A stretch of DNA of 64,000 bases from Sternotherus odoratus (GCA_032164245.1 JAVMKO010000003.1:36830890-36894889), one strand, 5' to 3'. Numbered from the stretch's first letter, positions 49,465 to 60,895 are shown. A program made the numbers and translations. The notes: generated by a model not told the origin, from the sequence alone.

Positions 49465-50288
49465 TGTAACAGGGCGACGACTCACCCCTGTGCCACTTCC
49501 TGTTGACCTCTTGGGGAATTAGTGTTCCAGCCATCGAAGCACCATCTGGCGGCCGATGTCCCACTTGCCGCATGTCCCTCCCGGATTCCAGTGCTCTCTC
49601 CCCTGGGGTGCTGCCCCCTGTCAGTTCCCCCTCAGATCTCTGGGTCTCCCCTCCCCAGGGAACCCCCACCCACTATCCTCATCTTGCCTCAGCCTATGGG
49701 CTACTGCCAGTCACCATCAAGCCCCCTTTCACTGGGGCTGGCTGCAGTCTGTATAAACCAGTCATCATAGGCAAGGGAGGTTTGGCCTGCTGCCTCTGCC
49801 TACCAGTGGGCTGCCCATGCAACCCCAGTACCCCTTTCTGCCATCCACTAGGCCAGCTAGTGTGACCAGATGTCCCGATTTTATAGGGACAGTCCTGATT
49901 TTTTGAGTCTTGTTCTTATATAGGCTCCTATTAACCCCCACCCCATGTCCCGATTTTTCACATTTGCTGTTTGGTCACTCTAAGGCCAGCAGCCCAGGGG
50001 CTTCCAGGCTAGAGCTCCCCAGCTCCTCTGGCCTTCCCCCAGCCCTGCACCACTCCAGGCACCCTGTCACGCTCCCCAGCAGCCAGGCCCATCTGCCTCT
50101 ACAGCTAGATGAGACTCTGACTGAGCTCTAAACTAACAGCCTTTTATCAGCGCCAGCTGCCTCCTAATTGGGTCTGGCCCCAGCTGTGGCTGCCTTCTCA
50201 ATCATCCTGGGAGCTGCTTGCTCCCAGCCACAGGACCCTCCTGGGCTGTTTTAAGCCCGTTTAGGCCAGAGCAGGCCGACCCGCTACA
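49465..50288 (-). mobile_element. probable solo LTR (824 bp) with nested MITE
   Basis: The ends are TGTAACAGGG and CCGCTACA, giving TG...CA termini with inverse TGTARC/GYTACA. The 5-bp direct repeat CTCCC (49,460-49,464 and 50,289-50,293) fits an LTR element. Read on the minus strand it starts TGTAGCGGGTCGGCCTGC, with 'gataaaaggctg' as a possible TATA-like site. The interior carries a hAT MITE at 49,858-49,982. No coding sequence is present; frames up to 120 codons at 49,503-49,865 are compositional. Alternative: an unusual TIR transposon. Confidence 0.55.
49858..49982. mobile_element. 125-bp hAT MITE (TAGTGTGACCA ends) inside the LTR
   Basis: Left TIR tagtgtgaccagatgtcccg, right end 'gctgtttggtcactcta'. 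A perfect 8-bp TSD, AGGCCAGC, lies at 49,850-49,857 and 49,983-49,990. Sister copy in opposite orientation at 51,623. Confidence 0.9.
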
Positions 50289-50293
50289 CTCCC

Positions 50294-51614
50294 CCAATGT
50301 TTACATTCTTTAGACCACTTTGTGAGAAAGGGCTCCTCTCCTGAACCTTCTGCACTTCCCAATCCTGACTGTTCAGTTTGCTAAATTCTTAATTTTGCAG
50401 GCCACCATGAGGACTCTATAGTTTTCTGGTAGTATGTAACCCATACTGCTGTCCTGTACTGTACTGCTGCTCAGGACTGCTAACCAGCATTCTGGTATAA
50501 ATTTGGTGTTCAGGAAAATGGGGGATAGATAATACCATCGTTCCAAAAGGCATAATGCAGGTATCAAGAGGTACATCAAAAATAGTGATATCAGTAAGAT
50601 TGGGACAAATCCAAGTTTTGGTTTCCTCCCTGATTCATTTGCTTTGCTCCCACACTCAATATCTGTGTGTACTCTCTCTCTCTCTCACTCTCTCTCTCAC
50701 ACACACACACCTTTTAAACAAGATTGGCAAAAATATTGTGGCAAATCTAAAAACCTCTCCAAAAAGAGCTAATATATTCTTTTTTCTAAATCCGATCTTC
50801 GCCAGATCTAAACCCCAAAATCCAGATGCCAAGGAATGGGGAGTAGCGTGACCCTGAAGCACTCATTGTCTCAAAGGGTTCTGTCACATAACTTGTATAA
50901 AGTTATCAAAGCTTTGTTCTAAGAATAAGCCGAAAATGCTATTTTACAATTATAAGATAAACCCTTTACTGCTTTTCTTAGTGTGTGTGATAAGTTCTCA
51001 CACATAGATATGTAACTTCTCTATCAATGGGAGTGAGGTGGTTAAATTCACAAAATGTGCTCAGAAAATGTAAGGATTCTGTAGTGTTTTTGATCTCTGT
51101 AACACAAGATAAAAGGTGCTGGGGGGAATGTCTTCTTTGCATAAGTCATTAATATAATGACAGCTATACAGGCATAAACAGTCACTAACAACATAATGAG
51201 TTAGCCCAGGTATTTGTCTTTAGGTGTTTTCTGCATACAGGTGACCTTGTAGATACCTTCAGGATGATTCTGAAACTAATACCAGGGTCGGAGTCTAGTG
51301 GTGCTGAGCAGTGCACAATAATGCTAGAAGCAATGGCTTCTCAGGGCAGGTGCTCTTGGGGCCCAAGGTGGTAGGCAGGGAAGAGAATAGGTGAAAAGAT
51401 CAGGAAGTGAAAGATAAAGGGAGAGACTGGCCTCAATGGGACTGCACATGTTCTTAAAGTTAAGCACAGTGGGAAGTGTTAGCAGAATCAGAACCTACAT
51501 GAATTTTAAAAGCCAGAGCTATGAAGTAGCTTATCTGGGAATGAAGTCAGAGTGCTCTGTGAGTCTACTTCAGACTGGAAAAGCTTATAAAGAGGAAATT
51601 TACTGAGGTTTAAC
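50294..51614. other. non-coding stretch with microsatellite
   Basis: A (CT)n(CA)n microsatellite at about 50,672-50,710. 51,430-51,495 has the palindromic-repeat phrase 'cttaaagttaagcacagtgg'. No gene recognised. Confidence 0.45.
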
Positions 51615-51622
51615 CCCCCACA

Positions 51623-51744
51623 TAGGGTAACCAGACATTAAGTATGAAAAATCAGGATGGGGTTGGGAGGCAATAGGAGCCTATACAAGAAAAAGACCCC
51701 AAAATTGGAACTGTCCCTATAAAATCAAGACATTTGGTCACCTA
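51623..51744. mobile_element. 122-bp hAT MITE, inverse sister of 49,858
   Basis: Left tagggtaaccagacattaag, right 'aagacatttggtcaccta'. The TSD is cccccaca (51,615-51,622) versus cctccaca (51,745-51,752), 7 of 8. The inner 'caataggagcctata' is the reverse complement of 'tataggctcctattaa' in the other copy. Confidence 0.88.
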
Positions 51745-51752
51745 CCTCCACA

Positions 51753-53405
51753 ACATAATCTTACAACATGGATATCAGAAATGTGCTGCAAAAGCTGAAG
51801 AGGGGGGTGGGGGCAGGATTTCAGCCTACTTTAGCTGTTTCACTTACCAGGGGAAATATTCAGCTGACAGCACACAGTTACAATATATTTACCACAAAGA
51901 GGTGGTTGAGGGGTGGGGGTTGGGAAGAACACAAAGGATTACTTTAAACTTTTTAAGTAAGACCTCAGCTCTTTTGGCTTTACACAATGAAGGAAAGCAC
52001 ATAGGTTTCAACAGGATGAAAGCAGACTTTATTTTGTAAAGAGATCTAAGGATGAAACAAAGAACTGTAATTGTACCTCCTATCTGTAAATCTGAGGTGG
52101 TGAAGGAAAGGAAAGTGGGTGGATGGTTAACAAGAATAGTTTGAAATTGTGCTTTGTTAACTGAGTAAAATTAGCTTGCTGAGAACCTTTATTTTCCACA
52201 TAACTTTTAACAAGAGCATTATTTTACATATCTCCCTGGTGGAGAGCCCATTTACAAACTGCAACAAGTAACCACTGAACTTGAACTAATTTTTCCCTCT
52301 GTTTTCCATTTCAGCTACTTAATTAATGCCACTGCATTAGAGACAAGTTGGCTTGCTAGCACAGCTGTAGGGAAGGGGCTGTCAGCATTTCCATTATGTA
52401 CACCTAGAGCACTTTCACATGGGTCTATTAGCTGTCTCTAAAAATATATAGTGTAGGATCAAGCCTGATAACAGATTGCAGCTAGGGTGCAATTTGTTTA
52501 TTTTTCTAAAAATATTTTTGAAAACATATGTGGCCATTTTTAAAATATAGGACCATCTAAGTATAAAGAAAATAAAAACTTATCAATTTTAGATGTTTTT
52601 CATTTGTCTGATTTTAAATACACACAGTAAATTGTCCACCATATGTGTAGTTTGGCAGAATTAATATCTGCAGTTTGGCCATTATACGAGATCATGTTTA
52701 CAGTTTCAGGTTAGCAGGATCATACTGAGCATGACACCAGAAGAACTGCTTACTAGAGCTGATATAGTATATGAGTAAGTGTCAAATAATTCTGCGAAAT
52801 CAGCAAAGCAGCTTTTGTAGCCTATGGGTCTAGAAGTACATATATATTTATTATTTAACATTTATATTATGGTAGCTGCTTCCGGCCACAGTCAGTTTGT
52901 AAGCTGTGACAGATACGGCAATTTCCTGTAACATCTTTGGGATATCCTATTGTCTTAAGTTTATGTATCATTGTGCTCCAGGAATTGTAAGTAATTCCAG
53001 GGAGGAGGGTAACCATGATTTTTCCAGGCATTAAGAACATTGTGGGGTTATTTGTCAAATTCACTCAGGTTGCAGCATTTCCAGAGAGGTACCACCATCT
53101 GGAGAAGCTCACAATTACTGGTTCAGACTGGATTCTGTTGGTCTGGACCAACAGACAAAGAAAGAGTAAATAGCCTGAGTTTAAACTGACTTAGGGCCTT
53201 CTTTGTGATCCAGCAAATGGATAGGAACTTCTGTCCAAGGGCTGGGTAAGGGAGTCAATACTGCCTGGGAAGAGCTGAAAGGACTTGGGTCTACTGAGGC
53301 CCCATAAGACTGATGGGCGACCATGGCTGTTACCACACATATGGGAACTTTTATTGTTTGTAATATCTTTTCTCTGTGATGTTTTCAAATTAAAAATAGA
53401 TGTGC
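51753..53405. other. non-coding stretch
   Basis: AT-rich; nothing recognised. Confidence 0.4.
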
Positions 53406-54023
53406 TTACTTAGAAAGGGCTGTGTACTTCATAACTGCTGGCAATTGTGTTGTCCATAAGCCCTTGAAGAGAAAGCAAAGCGCAGAAGCCTCTTTATGGA
53501 CTTTGGCTTGCTGGGGATAGCACAATAGGGGCAGGAAACTGTGCAGCCTGGAAAATCCCTGGTTGATAAAGAGAGATAGATCTCCACTCAAGGTAGGGAG
53601 GAGCTGGGAGCCAAAAATGGGTGTCCTTGGTGGACCATGAAGGAAAAATACAAGTGCAGTTGTCCTGAGCACAGTGACACAGTTAAGCACTGTACAAACA
53701 CACACACACGCCTGCACAACTGACCTTGGCTTGTTACTTTTTTTGGTACCTTTTCTGCCTTTTTCATAAATTCCAACTCTTCTGCACGCTAGTAAAGTAA
53801 ATGCAAAATACAAATTATCCCCACCATCAATTTTTAAAACTGCATAGTTGTCAGGTGCAGGTGTAATATGCACCGAGGATCCTGAAACCTTCAGATTCCA
53901 CTCATTTGACAGGTGATATTTTACCCTGCAGGGTAAATTCCACTGGAGCATGTCTCCCCTTTTAGGGGATGCTAATCTCATCTCCTTGCATTTTATCTTA
54001 CTATTGCAGAAAATAATTAACAT
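53406..54023 (-). other. 205-codon open frame, unrecognised, doubtful
   Basis: This is the longest open frame in the window outside GC-rich repeats and the LINE. It spans a (CA)n microsatellite at 53,698-53,709 (giving a CVCVC stretch), which argues against a real protein. The most protein-like part is 53,790-53,990 (phrases WNLKVSGSS and LKIDGGDNLYFAF). There is no promoter, Kozak context or splice pattern to support it, and no known domain. Confidence 0.15.
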
Positions 54024-54463
54024 TTAGGGCCCTATTCTCCATTACAATAGGTCCCTTTGCATTTCTCCACTTCAGTAGCAGTTCAGCTAGTAGGGCAGCC
54101 AGAACTTTCCTTGTATAAGGGAAATGCTGTGGGTGGCATGGAGCTCTATGCCAACCTCCCTTCTTACATATACATGAAGTCGCCTCGTATTGGGGAAAAT
54201 GGGCCACGGGCAGAGCATAGACCCGCTCTGCCTATAAGTTTCTCTTGACTATGGGCAGCCTGCTGTAAGTTAGAGTAGCACTGAAGCTGCTCTAGCTTCT
54301 GCAGAGGGCCAGACTAACCCACATCTAACTCCAAACTCATGGAGCTACCAAAGATGGTGAACAGGCACCATTGCCCAATCCCTTGGGTCTTGCCCTGAGC
54401 ATAGCTTGGTCAAAGCCGAGAATCAGACCTCGAGAGTCTAACTTGCATTACATGGGATAACAG

Positions 54464-54811
54464 CAGTGGTCCCCAAATTTTGAGGGTTGTGCCCCGCTTA
54501 TCCCTGTCCGTGCCCCCATTCCCTAAGAGCCTAGGGCAGTAGTGGGGCTGTGGGTCCAGAAATGGGGGGGGACATGGCCAGGAGTTAGGGGACTGAGGCT
54601 GGGGCCACAGCTGGGAGACCGGCTAGGAGCGGGAACAGAGCCACAGCCAGGGGCTGAGGTTTGGGGGTGGAGTGGGTGCTACAGCGAGGCTGGGGAAAGG
54701 GCCAGGGGAGGGACTTGGAACACAGTTGGGGGCCAGCTCAGTCCCACCATGCCCCCAATTGTTCCTAAGTGCCCTGTTAGGGAGGCACGCCACACAGTTT
54801 GGGGACCTCTG
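54464..54811. mobile_element. 348-bp hAT-type element (CAGTGGTCCCCAAA ends)
   Basis: Left cagtggtccccaaattttga, right 'acagtttggggacctctg'. The flanks gataacag (54,456-54,463) and cattacag (54,812-54,819) agree at 6 of 8. The interior is G-rich ('gggccacagctgggag') and lacks a transposase. Confidence 0.8.
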
Positions 54812-54819
54812 CATTACAG

Positions 54820-57495
54820 TGTATAAAAATAATAAATGACAATGGATAAGTTTCAGGCTTGAGTTTCAGGCTTAATTTTGAACCATTGTGTTTAAAGGCA
54901 TAGATTCAATCAGATTCCTGATGCTATCTGAATATATTTGTCATGGGTTTTATTCATTTTTTAAATGTTCGAGTTTGCTCTAATTTATCTAGCAGATCCA
55001 ACATTGGAGGCAGAAATCCTAACATTATTAAATTCAAGGACTCAAAGAAAGGAAGGCATAAAAACATATTCCTTAAGAAAAATCAGTTGATTAATACTGA
55101 AGGGCCCTCTAACCAATTTTAAATTATGATTAATCTCAATAAATATAATATATGGAAAACCATTTAAACACTGCAACTTGAGAAACCTAAATCTATTTTT
55201 TATTCTTGAAAGGGGTTGGTTATTTTTGCTAGAGCACAGTGAATGTCTATTTTGTACTTTGACTTAATACATGTGTAACTCTTATTCTCAAAAAAAAAAC
55301 AAAAAAAAAAAACCCACCCTCTTTAGAGTGCTCAGCGGTGGTGTAAAGTAATCCGTTCTCTAATTTACGGACTCCCCAGGGTTTTGCAATTTGGTGATTG
55401 CAAAAAATCAAAATACTGTACAATAAAAAAATATTCCTATACCAAGAGAAGCCCTCTGCTCCATAGTACATACACTGGAATTTTCCATGTTGTTTCTTTG
55501 TATTCTTGGAATATTTCCAGACAGTTTGTTGCATCTAATTATCCTGTCTGTCCATTAAACACAAACATCATCTCTCATTATGTCTGTTATTCTTACATTG
55601 CTTTAGCCCAGCTGTGCTGCCCAGTTCTTACTGTTTGGTACCATTGCAGTATGTGCGCTGAATGGATTTTCGCATCATCTCCCCATGCTAGGGTGGAACC
55701 TATGCTGAATGGAAATGTTGTTACAAATCCAGTTCATGCTGAGCCTGATAATTTGGCCCTAATATGTGCCTAAGTAACAGTGTTGGGTCAAATTTGGCCC
55801 AAAATGTAGGTTTTACAAAAACAAAAACCCCTTTCTATTGCCACCCAATATCATTAGTCCCAGAACTTCCTTCCCTCAGTGTTTCCCAATCAAACCCTGC
55901 AGCACTATGCTCGTGTGTGAGAATCAGAATGGAAAATAACTGGCTTATTTCAATTTTCTGAGCTGAAAGACTTACAAAAAGTAAGTATGCAGTGTGAAAA
56001 GTGAAAAGTAAATTGATAAAAATATTCTTTTCTATTTTAATAATGGGAAGTAAAAGTTAGTAACAAGGGTAAGGAAATTAGATTCGGAGACTGGCACTGA
56101 TAGTTTAAGTTGCCTAATCTTTAATACAAGACCCTGTGTTTTCAATTGTTTACAACTTTCATCAACTTTAAAACTTTGGGTCTATTCAAATAAAACCAGC
56201 TCTGGGTAGAGGCTCGAGCCATATACTCTTATTCTGTCTCTGAGAAGTTAAAGTAGAATCTCTCGGCTTCTTTCTCCAGATTGTTCTTCCTCACTAGCAA
56301 GCACACAGAATCCCCGGGGAACATGAAACCACAAGTATCTTCTTGGGGGGTAGGGAGAGGGGAAGAAAGGAAGGAGAAAAACAAAGGAAACATGAAAAAT
56401 GGAGCAATAGTACCTCACAGGTTTGGTCAGCCCCACAGTTCCAAAAAGTAATTGCACAGATTAATGAGATCCAGAACTCATGATCCCACCAGAAACCCTA
56501 CCACCTAAAACCGCAATTCATAGATCCAGTTAGACTCAATGGTGGTCAAAGGGCATCCAAGTGTGGTTCTGCTTTGCTAGTCTGCTCCAGTTCAGAGAAA
56601 ACCGCTTTGCCAGGTCTTACCACAGTGTGCAGATACCTGGGGTATCAGCTCTGCTTCTGGCAGGCTGGTGCACCTTTATGAGATTAAATCAGCTCTCTTT
56701 CACTGTTGGTCTGGTCAAGCCAGACTGCAAAATCAGTTCTACATTGACACTAGTCCAATCTGGTCTAGTCTCACAGACTCACTCCTCAGAGGGCACAAAT
56801 CTTCAGGAAGGAAATTCAAAGCCAAAGTAGACCCTTAAACAGTGCCCGTTTCTTAGGATGAAACCCTAATCCTAGCTACAGAACCTCCTATGTCCTTGAT
56901 GAGCTTTGATCTCAGTACCAAACCAAAGTTCACTACCCATAAAGCCAGGGTGACCCACTCACTTCAGGGCATATCCCATACATTTTTATGCTCTTCCACC
57001 AGTACAGCAATAATAATAATCTATTATCACTTATACAATCAAAACATAAATAAATTCTAACTAAAGTAACAAAATTCAGTAGATGGAATTATGGGTAAGC
57101 CTTATATAATTCATTCCGATCTTTCACACACTACTGAGTAACTGTTGACTTTAGTAGAGTTATTTGGATTGTATACTGGTGCAACTGATGTGAATCTAGC
57201 TCTCTGACTCTATTGGATCTAATTAACAGAAAGCAGACTCTTAGGAATGGTGTTGGAGAACTCCGCTAAGCATGCCAAATCAGTTCCATCATATCTAATG
57301 TGGGATCATAATTATTATTTATTTGTATAATCATAGTGCCTAGGAGCCCACTCAAGGACCAAGAGCCCATTGCAAGGCTTTGTACAAGCACAGAATAAAA
57401 AGACAATACCTGCCACAAAGATCTTACAATCAAAGTATGGTTTCTTCCCTAGTTGTCAGACAGGCAGAATGTTTAAAAAGTATCCTGACCAACTA
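54820..57495. other. non-coding stretch with one repeat tail
   Basis: An A-rich run at 55,290-55,313. 57,308-57,430 is the inverse of the repeat tail at 41,409 (gtgcctaggagcccactcaa). No gene recognised. Confidence 0.45.
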
Positions 57496-57500
57496 CAGGG

Positions 57501-57527
57501 GGAAGCGCTATTGTTTATAGCGCTTCC
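57501..57527. repeat. perfect 11-bp-arm palindrome
   Basis: Arms ggaagcgctat and atagcgcttcc around a 5-base loop. A related direct copy (ggaagtgctattgtagcgct) lies at 58,512-58,531, so the two may mark the ends of an element containing the minisatellite. Confidence 0.7.
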
Positions 57528-57789
57528 CAATTTAGCACTACAGGTGTTGCGCTAAAGGGTGTCCAGATTGAACAAAGAGCAGAGAGCAAACAGATTTGTC
57601 CCGCTTTTGGCGGCAGAAGCAGTTGCGGGATAGGGCAGGTATCCCAGCATTCAGCTGGGTGCAGCCCTCTTTGCAAAGGAGTGGAGTGAGGGGGGACTGG
57701 GAAGGGAGGGAACTTCTGGCTGTCAGTTTCATTTCAGAAACGGACAGGCTCTGCACCTCCCTTCCCTAACCATTTACTTGGGGGGGTTT

Positions 57790-58215
57790 CAGCAGCGGGG
57801 ACTGGTGCAGGGGCTGGGAGCGCCTCCGGGCTGCCGCCCACAGCGGCGGGGACCCGGCAGCCCTGCCCGCAGCGGCGGGGGCAGGGGCAGGGGCTGGGAG
57901 CACCTCCGGGCTGCCGCCCACAGCGGCGGGGACCTGGCAGCCCTGCCCGCAGCGGCTGGGGCAGGGGCTGATAGCGCCTACGGGCTGCTGCCCGTAGCAG
58001 CAGAGGACCCCGCAGCCCTGCCGCCCACAGCGGCAGGGGACCCCGCAGCCCTGCCGCCCACAGCGGCAGGGGACCCGGCAGCCCTGCCGCCCACAGCGGC
58101 AGGGGACCCCGCAGCCCTGCCGCCCACAGCGGCAGGGGACCCCGCAGCCCTGCCGCCCACAGCCGCAGGGGACCCCGCAGCCCTGCCGCCCACAGCCGCA
58201 GGGGACCCGGCAGCC
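57790..58215. repeat. GC-rich minisatellite with two unit lengths
   Basis: 57,790-58,000 has about three units of 75-80 bp (ggctgggagcacctccgggc, then tgccgcccacagcggcgggg). 58,012-58,209 has six units of exactly 33 bp (starts at 58,012, 58,045, 58,078, 58,111, 58,144 and 58,177) reading gcagccctgccgcccacagc + ggcaggggacccc. Because 33 is divisible by three and no stop occurs, open frames appear on both strands with 11-residue periodicity; none has independent support as a protein. Confidence 0.9.
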
Positions 58216-58219
58216 GTGC

Positions 58220-59030
58220 CCGCAGTATCGGGCCGGCTTTCCAAATTTCAAAAGAACTGAGGAGGAGGGTCTGATGTGGGGTCACCGAGGACGGACAGAA
58301 GAGTTTTAAATGGTGCCAGAGAGGATGGAATTTTGAATTCTGGGCCAGGATGCCGGAGGCTGGAGGCTCACTATAACGCAAGGGTAGTACACATTGCATC
58401 CCTTGCGTTAAAACAGCAGCGCTGAGAGCTTTATTCCTCTCGTTTTGAGGTTTACCAGTACCGCTTTAAAAGGTCAGTAAAAGCGGAAAAAGTGCCTTGG
58501 GAGTGTGTACTGGAAGTGCTATTGTAGCGCTAAAGAGGGGTTTTAGCGCTAAAACAGCCCCAGTCCAACCTCAGCCACAGAGTGAAGAAGAAAGTGATTA
58601 TTGCTCTAGGGAAGCTGGACGTTATGCTTTCATGCTTACCAGTCAGTGGGGCAACAGTTTGGGAAAGTCCACCTTTGATGCTGTTTGGTTGGACATGTGC
58701 ATGACAATACATTAAGTGCGGTAGGGGCATTTAAACAACTGTAAAATGTGCCTGAGATGAGAAAGGGCTTTTTGAGCAGCTGTATCCTCAACAGTTCTTA
58801 CCTGCCCATGGCTATTTCCCAGCTGCTTACATATAGTGGCCAGGTTAAACTACATGTCAGCAGATTCTCTCCAACTTCCATCATTTAGAAGTTGGCTTAC
58901 ATCCTAAAATATGGGGGGGGGGGGATTATGTCTCTTTCAAAACTTTTGGCAAGTTCTCCTTCAGCCTTACTATTATAACTCTGGATGTTCTTGTTAGCCA
59001 CGTACATGTACAGTTTTTTTTTTTTCAAAA
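58220..59030. other. flank of the minisatellite; possible element end
   Basis: 'taacgcaagggtagtacaca' and 'gcatcccttgcgttaaaac' (58,374-58,413) form an inverted repeat, and 58,528-58,555 repeats 'agcgctaaa'. The sequence then becomes AT-rich, with a 12-G run at 58,913-58,924 and a T-run at 59,013-59,025. Confidence 0.45.
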
Positions 59031-59378
59031 AAACCCTGCTAAGTTCCTACCTTCAATGAGCCCCTGTAGAAATAAAGCCATGGGGCCACTTTGTTTTTCC
59101 TGGACTCTCTCAGCTAGCTGATCTTTTTGAATAGGGTGACCTGCATGTTGGTACACCTGTGGTGGTGTGTAGTTTGCATGGCTAGAAATGCCAAGCAAAC
59201 ATTCTATAGAATCTTACATAGAATCAGGCTCCTATAGCTTTAGAAGACTGACATATAGGTGTGGGATTGCTACATCTGTGATTGCTTTCTTTAAACATAG
59301 AAATTATGCAATGACCAGCAATACCAATTGACATTTTGAATGTAGATAAATTAAGTACAGGAATGCCATTTAGTTGTA
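59031..59378. repeat. 348-bp direct repeat, copy 1 (candidate TSD of the Tx1 LINE)
   Basis: Identical without gaps to 60,896-61,243 (offset 1,865) except for A at 59,211 versus G at 61,076. It abuts the LINE at 59,379. It includes a complete copy of the candidate exon (59,051-59,181, minus). Confidence 0.95.
59051..59181 (-). CDS. candidate internal exon, copy 1
   Basis: The second occurrence, downstream in minus-strand order, of the 131-bp open segment described at 60,916-61,046, with the same acceptor and donor. Here its upstream neighbour is the 3' end of the LINE and its downstream neighbour is the unique flank at 59,030. If both copies were spliced in, 131 extra bases would shift the reading frame. 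Confidence 0.35.
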
Positions 59379-60895
59379 TCTATTTGGGTACCCGAGGAGT
59401 GGGCGGGCCTAGGCCCGCCCAGAACTAAAGTCCCTCCCCCAGCCTGGCGGGAGGGACACTAGGCCCGGGGCCAACTAAATACGGGGGACAACTAATGGCA
59501 AAAAGGCGGGGGAGTGCGTGAGGGTCACAGGTGCAAAACCAGGGTATAGGACGGGGACACCGAGCAGAGAACCCCGCACAGCGCCCACTGCTCCGCGAAG
59601 CCATTGAGGGAGCCAGTGGACGCTGCCCAATGGAACTCTGCCCGGATGCGTGCCTGGAGAAGTGACCGGAGGTAGGCCCCACAGTCGCAGCGGACCCCCT
59701 CGTCTAACATCCTCCTCCTGGTGTTGTAGATGGAGGTTTTGGCAAGCGCCAGGAGGAGGTTGACGAGGAGGTCTCACGGCTTTGTGGGGCCACGGATAGG
59801 GTGCCCAAAAAGAAAAAGGTGGGGGGAAAAGTGCAGCCAGAACCTCAATAAGAGGTTCTGGAGGAGCCGGAATAGGGGCTGCAGCCTGGCGCACTCTAGG
59901 TAGGCGTGCGCCAGGTCCTCCCTCTCGCCGCAGAAAGGACAGGCGTCGGGCACGGGGAGGAACCGCGCCAGGTACACGCCCGTGCTCACGGCTCCGTGAA
60001 GGAGCCGCCAACTAATATCCCCGGCGGGCCGTGGGATCAAGGTGGAATAGAAGCTGGCCCACCGGGGCTCCTCACCCTCCTTCGGTATCAGGTAGTCCCG
60101 CCACTTGGTGTCGGGGCGGGACGCGAGGGTGAGGAGATGAAGCGTGTGGAGCACGAGCGTGTAGAGCTGCTTCCTCGGCGCGGTTCGAAACGAGACCGGC
60201 TGCAAGGTGTGCAGCCGGCTCGGGGTGTGGGGGTGGGGAGGCCGGGAGGGCTCACGAAACTGGGGCCCAAGTACTAATTCCGGAGGGCTCGGGGTGAGGG
60301 GTGGGCGGGGAGTACCCTCTCGCAGGACTCGCCGCAGGAAACCGAGAGAGGCGGGAGGCAGAGCGGTCCTCACCTCCCGGAGTACGCGCAGGGGGGTCAC
60401 AGGGGTGGAGAGCCCCATGCGCCTGGCGAGCGCACGGGGATCCGCCCAGTCCCCCCCGTCGTAGTCCAGGAGGTCTCCGACTTTGGTGATTTCCGCCAGG
60501 ACCAATCTCCGGCGCACCGAGGGAGACTCCGCCACCTGCACACGGAGGGCCGAATTGTGAAGCAGGGGCTCCGCGAGGAGATCCTCTCCTTCGGTGGCCA
60601 CAAAGGACCTGGTCACCCCGAAGAGCTTCCAGGTCCGGAGGAGGTCCTGGTAGAAGGCCGGCAGCTCCGAGAGGTCTCGCGGAAGGCCTCCCCGTTGGAG
60701 AAAAAAGAGCTGCCGGTCATATCGAAGCCCCTGGAGGCGGCGGAGGAAGGCGTGCGCCAACGGTCTCCATGCCGGACTACCAGCACCATAAAGGAGTCTC
60801 TGCAGGGCCTGGAGGCGGAAGACGTGGACCTGGCTGCGCAAGCAGACCAGGCCCTGCCCTCCGTCCGCCAGGGGAAGACTCAGGACCCCTGCAGC
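59379..60895 (-). mobile_element. 5'-truncated Tx1-clade LINE (L1-Tx1 type)
   Basis: A GC-rich block with sharp borders in AT-rich DNA. On the minus strand it encodes the C-terminal third of a Tx1-like ORF2 protein. The element starts abruptly at 60,895, downstream of the reverse-transcriptase core, so it is 5'-truncated. The 3' end at 59,379 (ctcgggtacccaaataga on the minus strand) has no poly(A). The 3' UTR (59,379-59,524) contains a GC-rich near-palindrome around 'gggcgggcctaggcccgccc'. Direct repeats of 348 bp bound it. Proteins of this clade are often labelled 'transposon TX1 149 kDa protein' in turtle annotations. Confidence 0.85.
59525..60895 (-). pseudogene. Tx1-like LINE ORF2 C-terminal part with a premature stop
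   Basis: The LINE protein begins at the 5' junction (60,895) without its own start. The minus-strand frame stays open to a TGA at 59,776-59,774, then continues in the same frame for another 83 codons to 59,525, so the TGA looks like a nonsense change, probably CGA (Arg) to TGA by CpG decay. Near residue 375 of the open frame that starts at 61,063 is a C-x2-C-x7-H-x4-C cluster (CPFCGEREDLAHAYLEC), the zf-RVT-type zinc knuckle found after the reverse transcriptase of L1/Tx1 proteins. The part before it is the helical region that follows the polymerase. Endonuclease and polymerase are missing, so it cannot mobilise itself. The ATG at 61,063 that extends this frame is in the flanking repeat and is not part of the LINE. 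Confidence 0.8.

Noticed and set aside
57734..58399. 221-codon frame with repeated 11-residue units
   Set aside because: A consequence of the 33-bp tandem repeat lacking stop codons; five overlapping frames are equally open.
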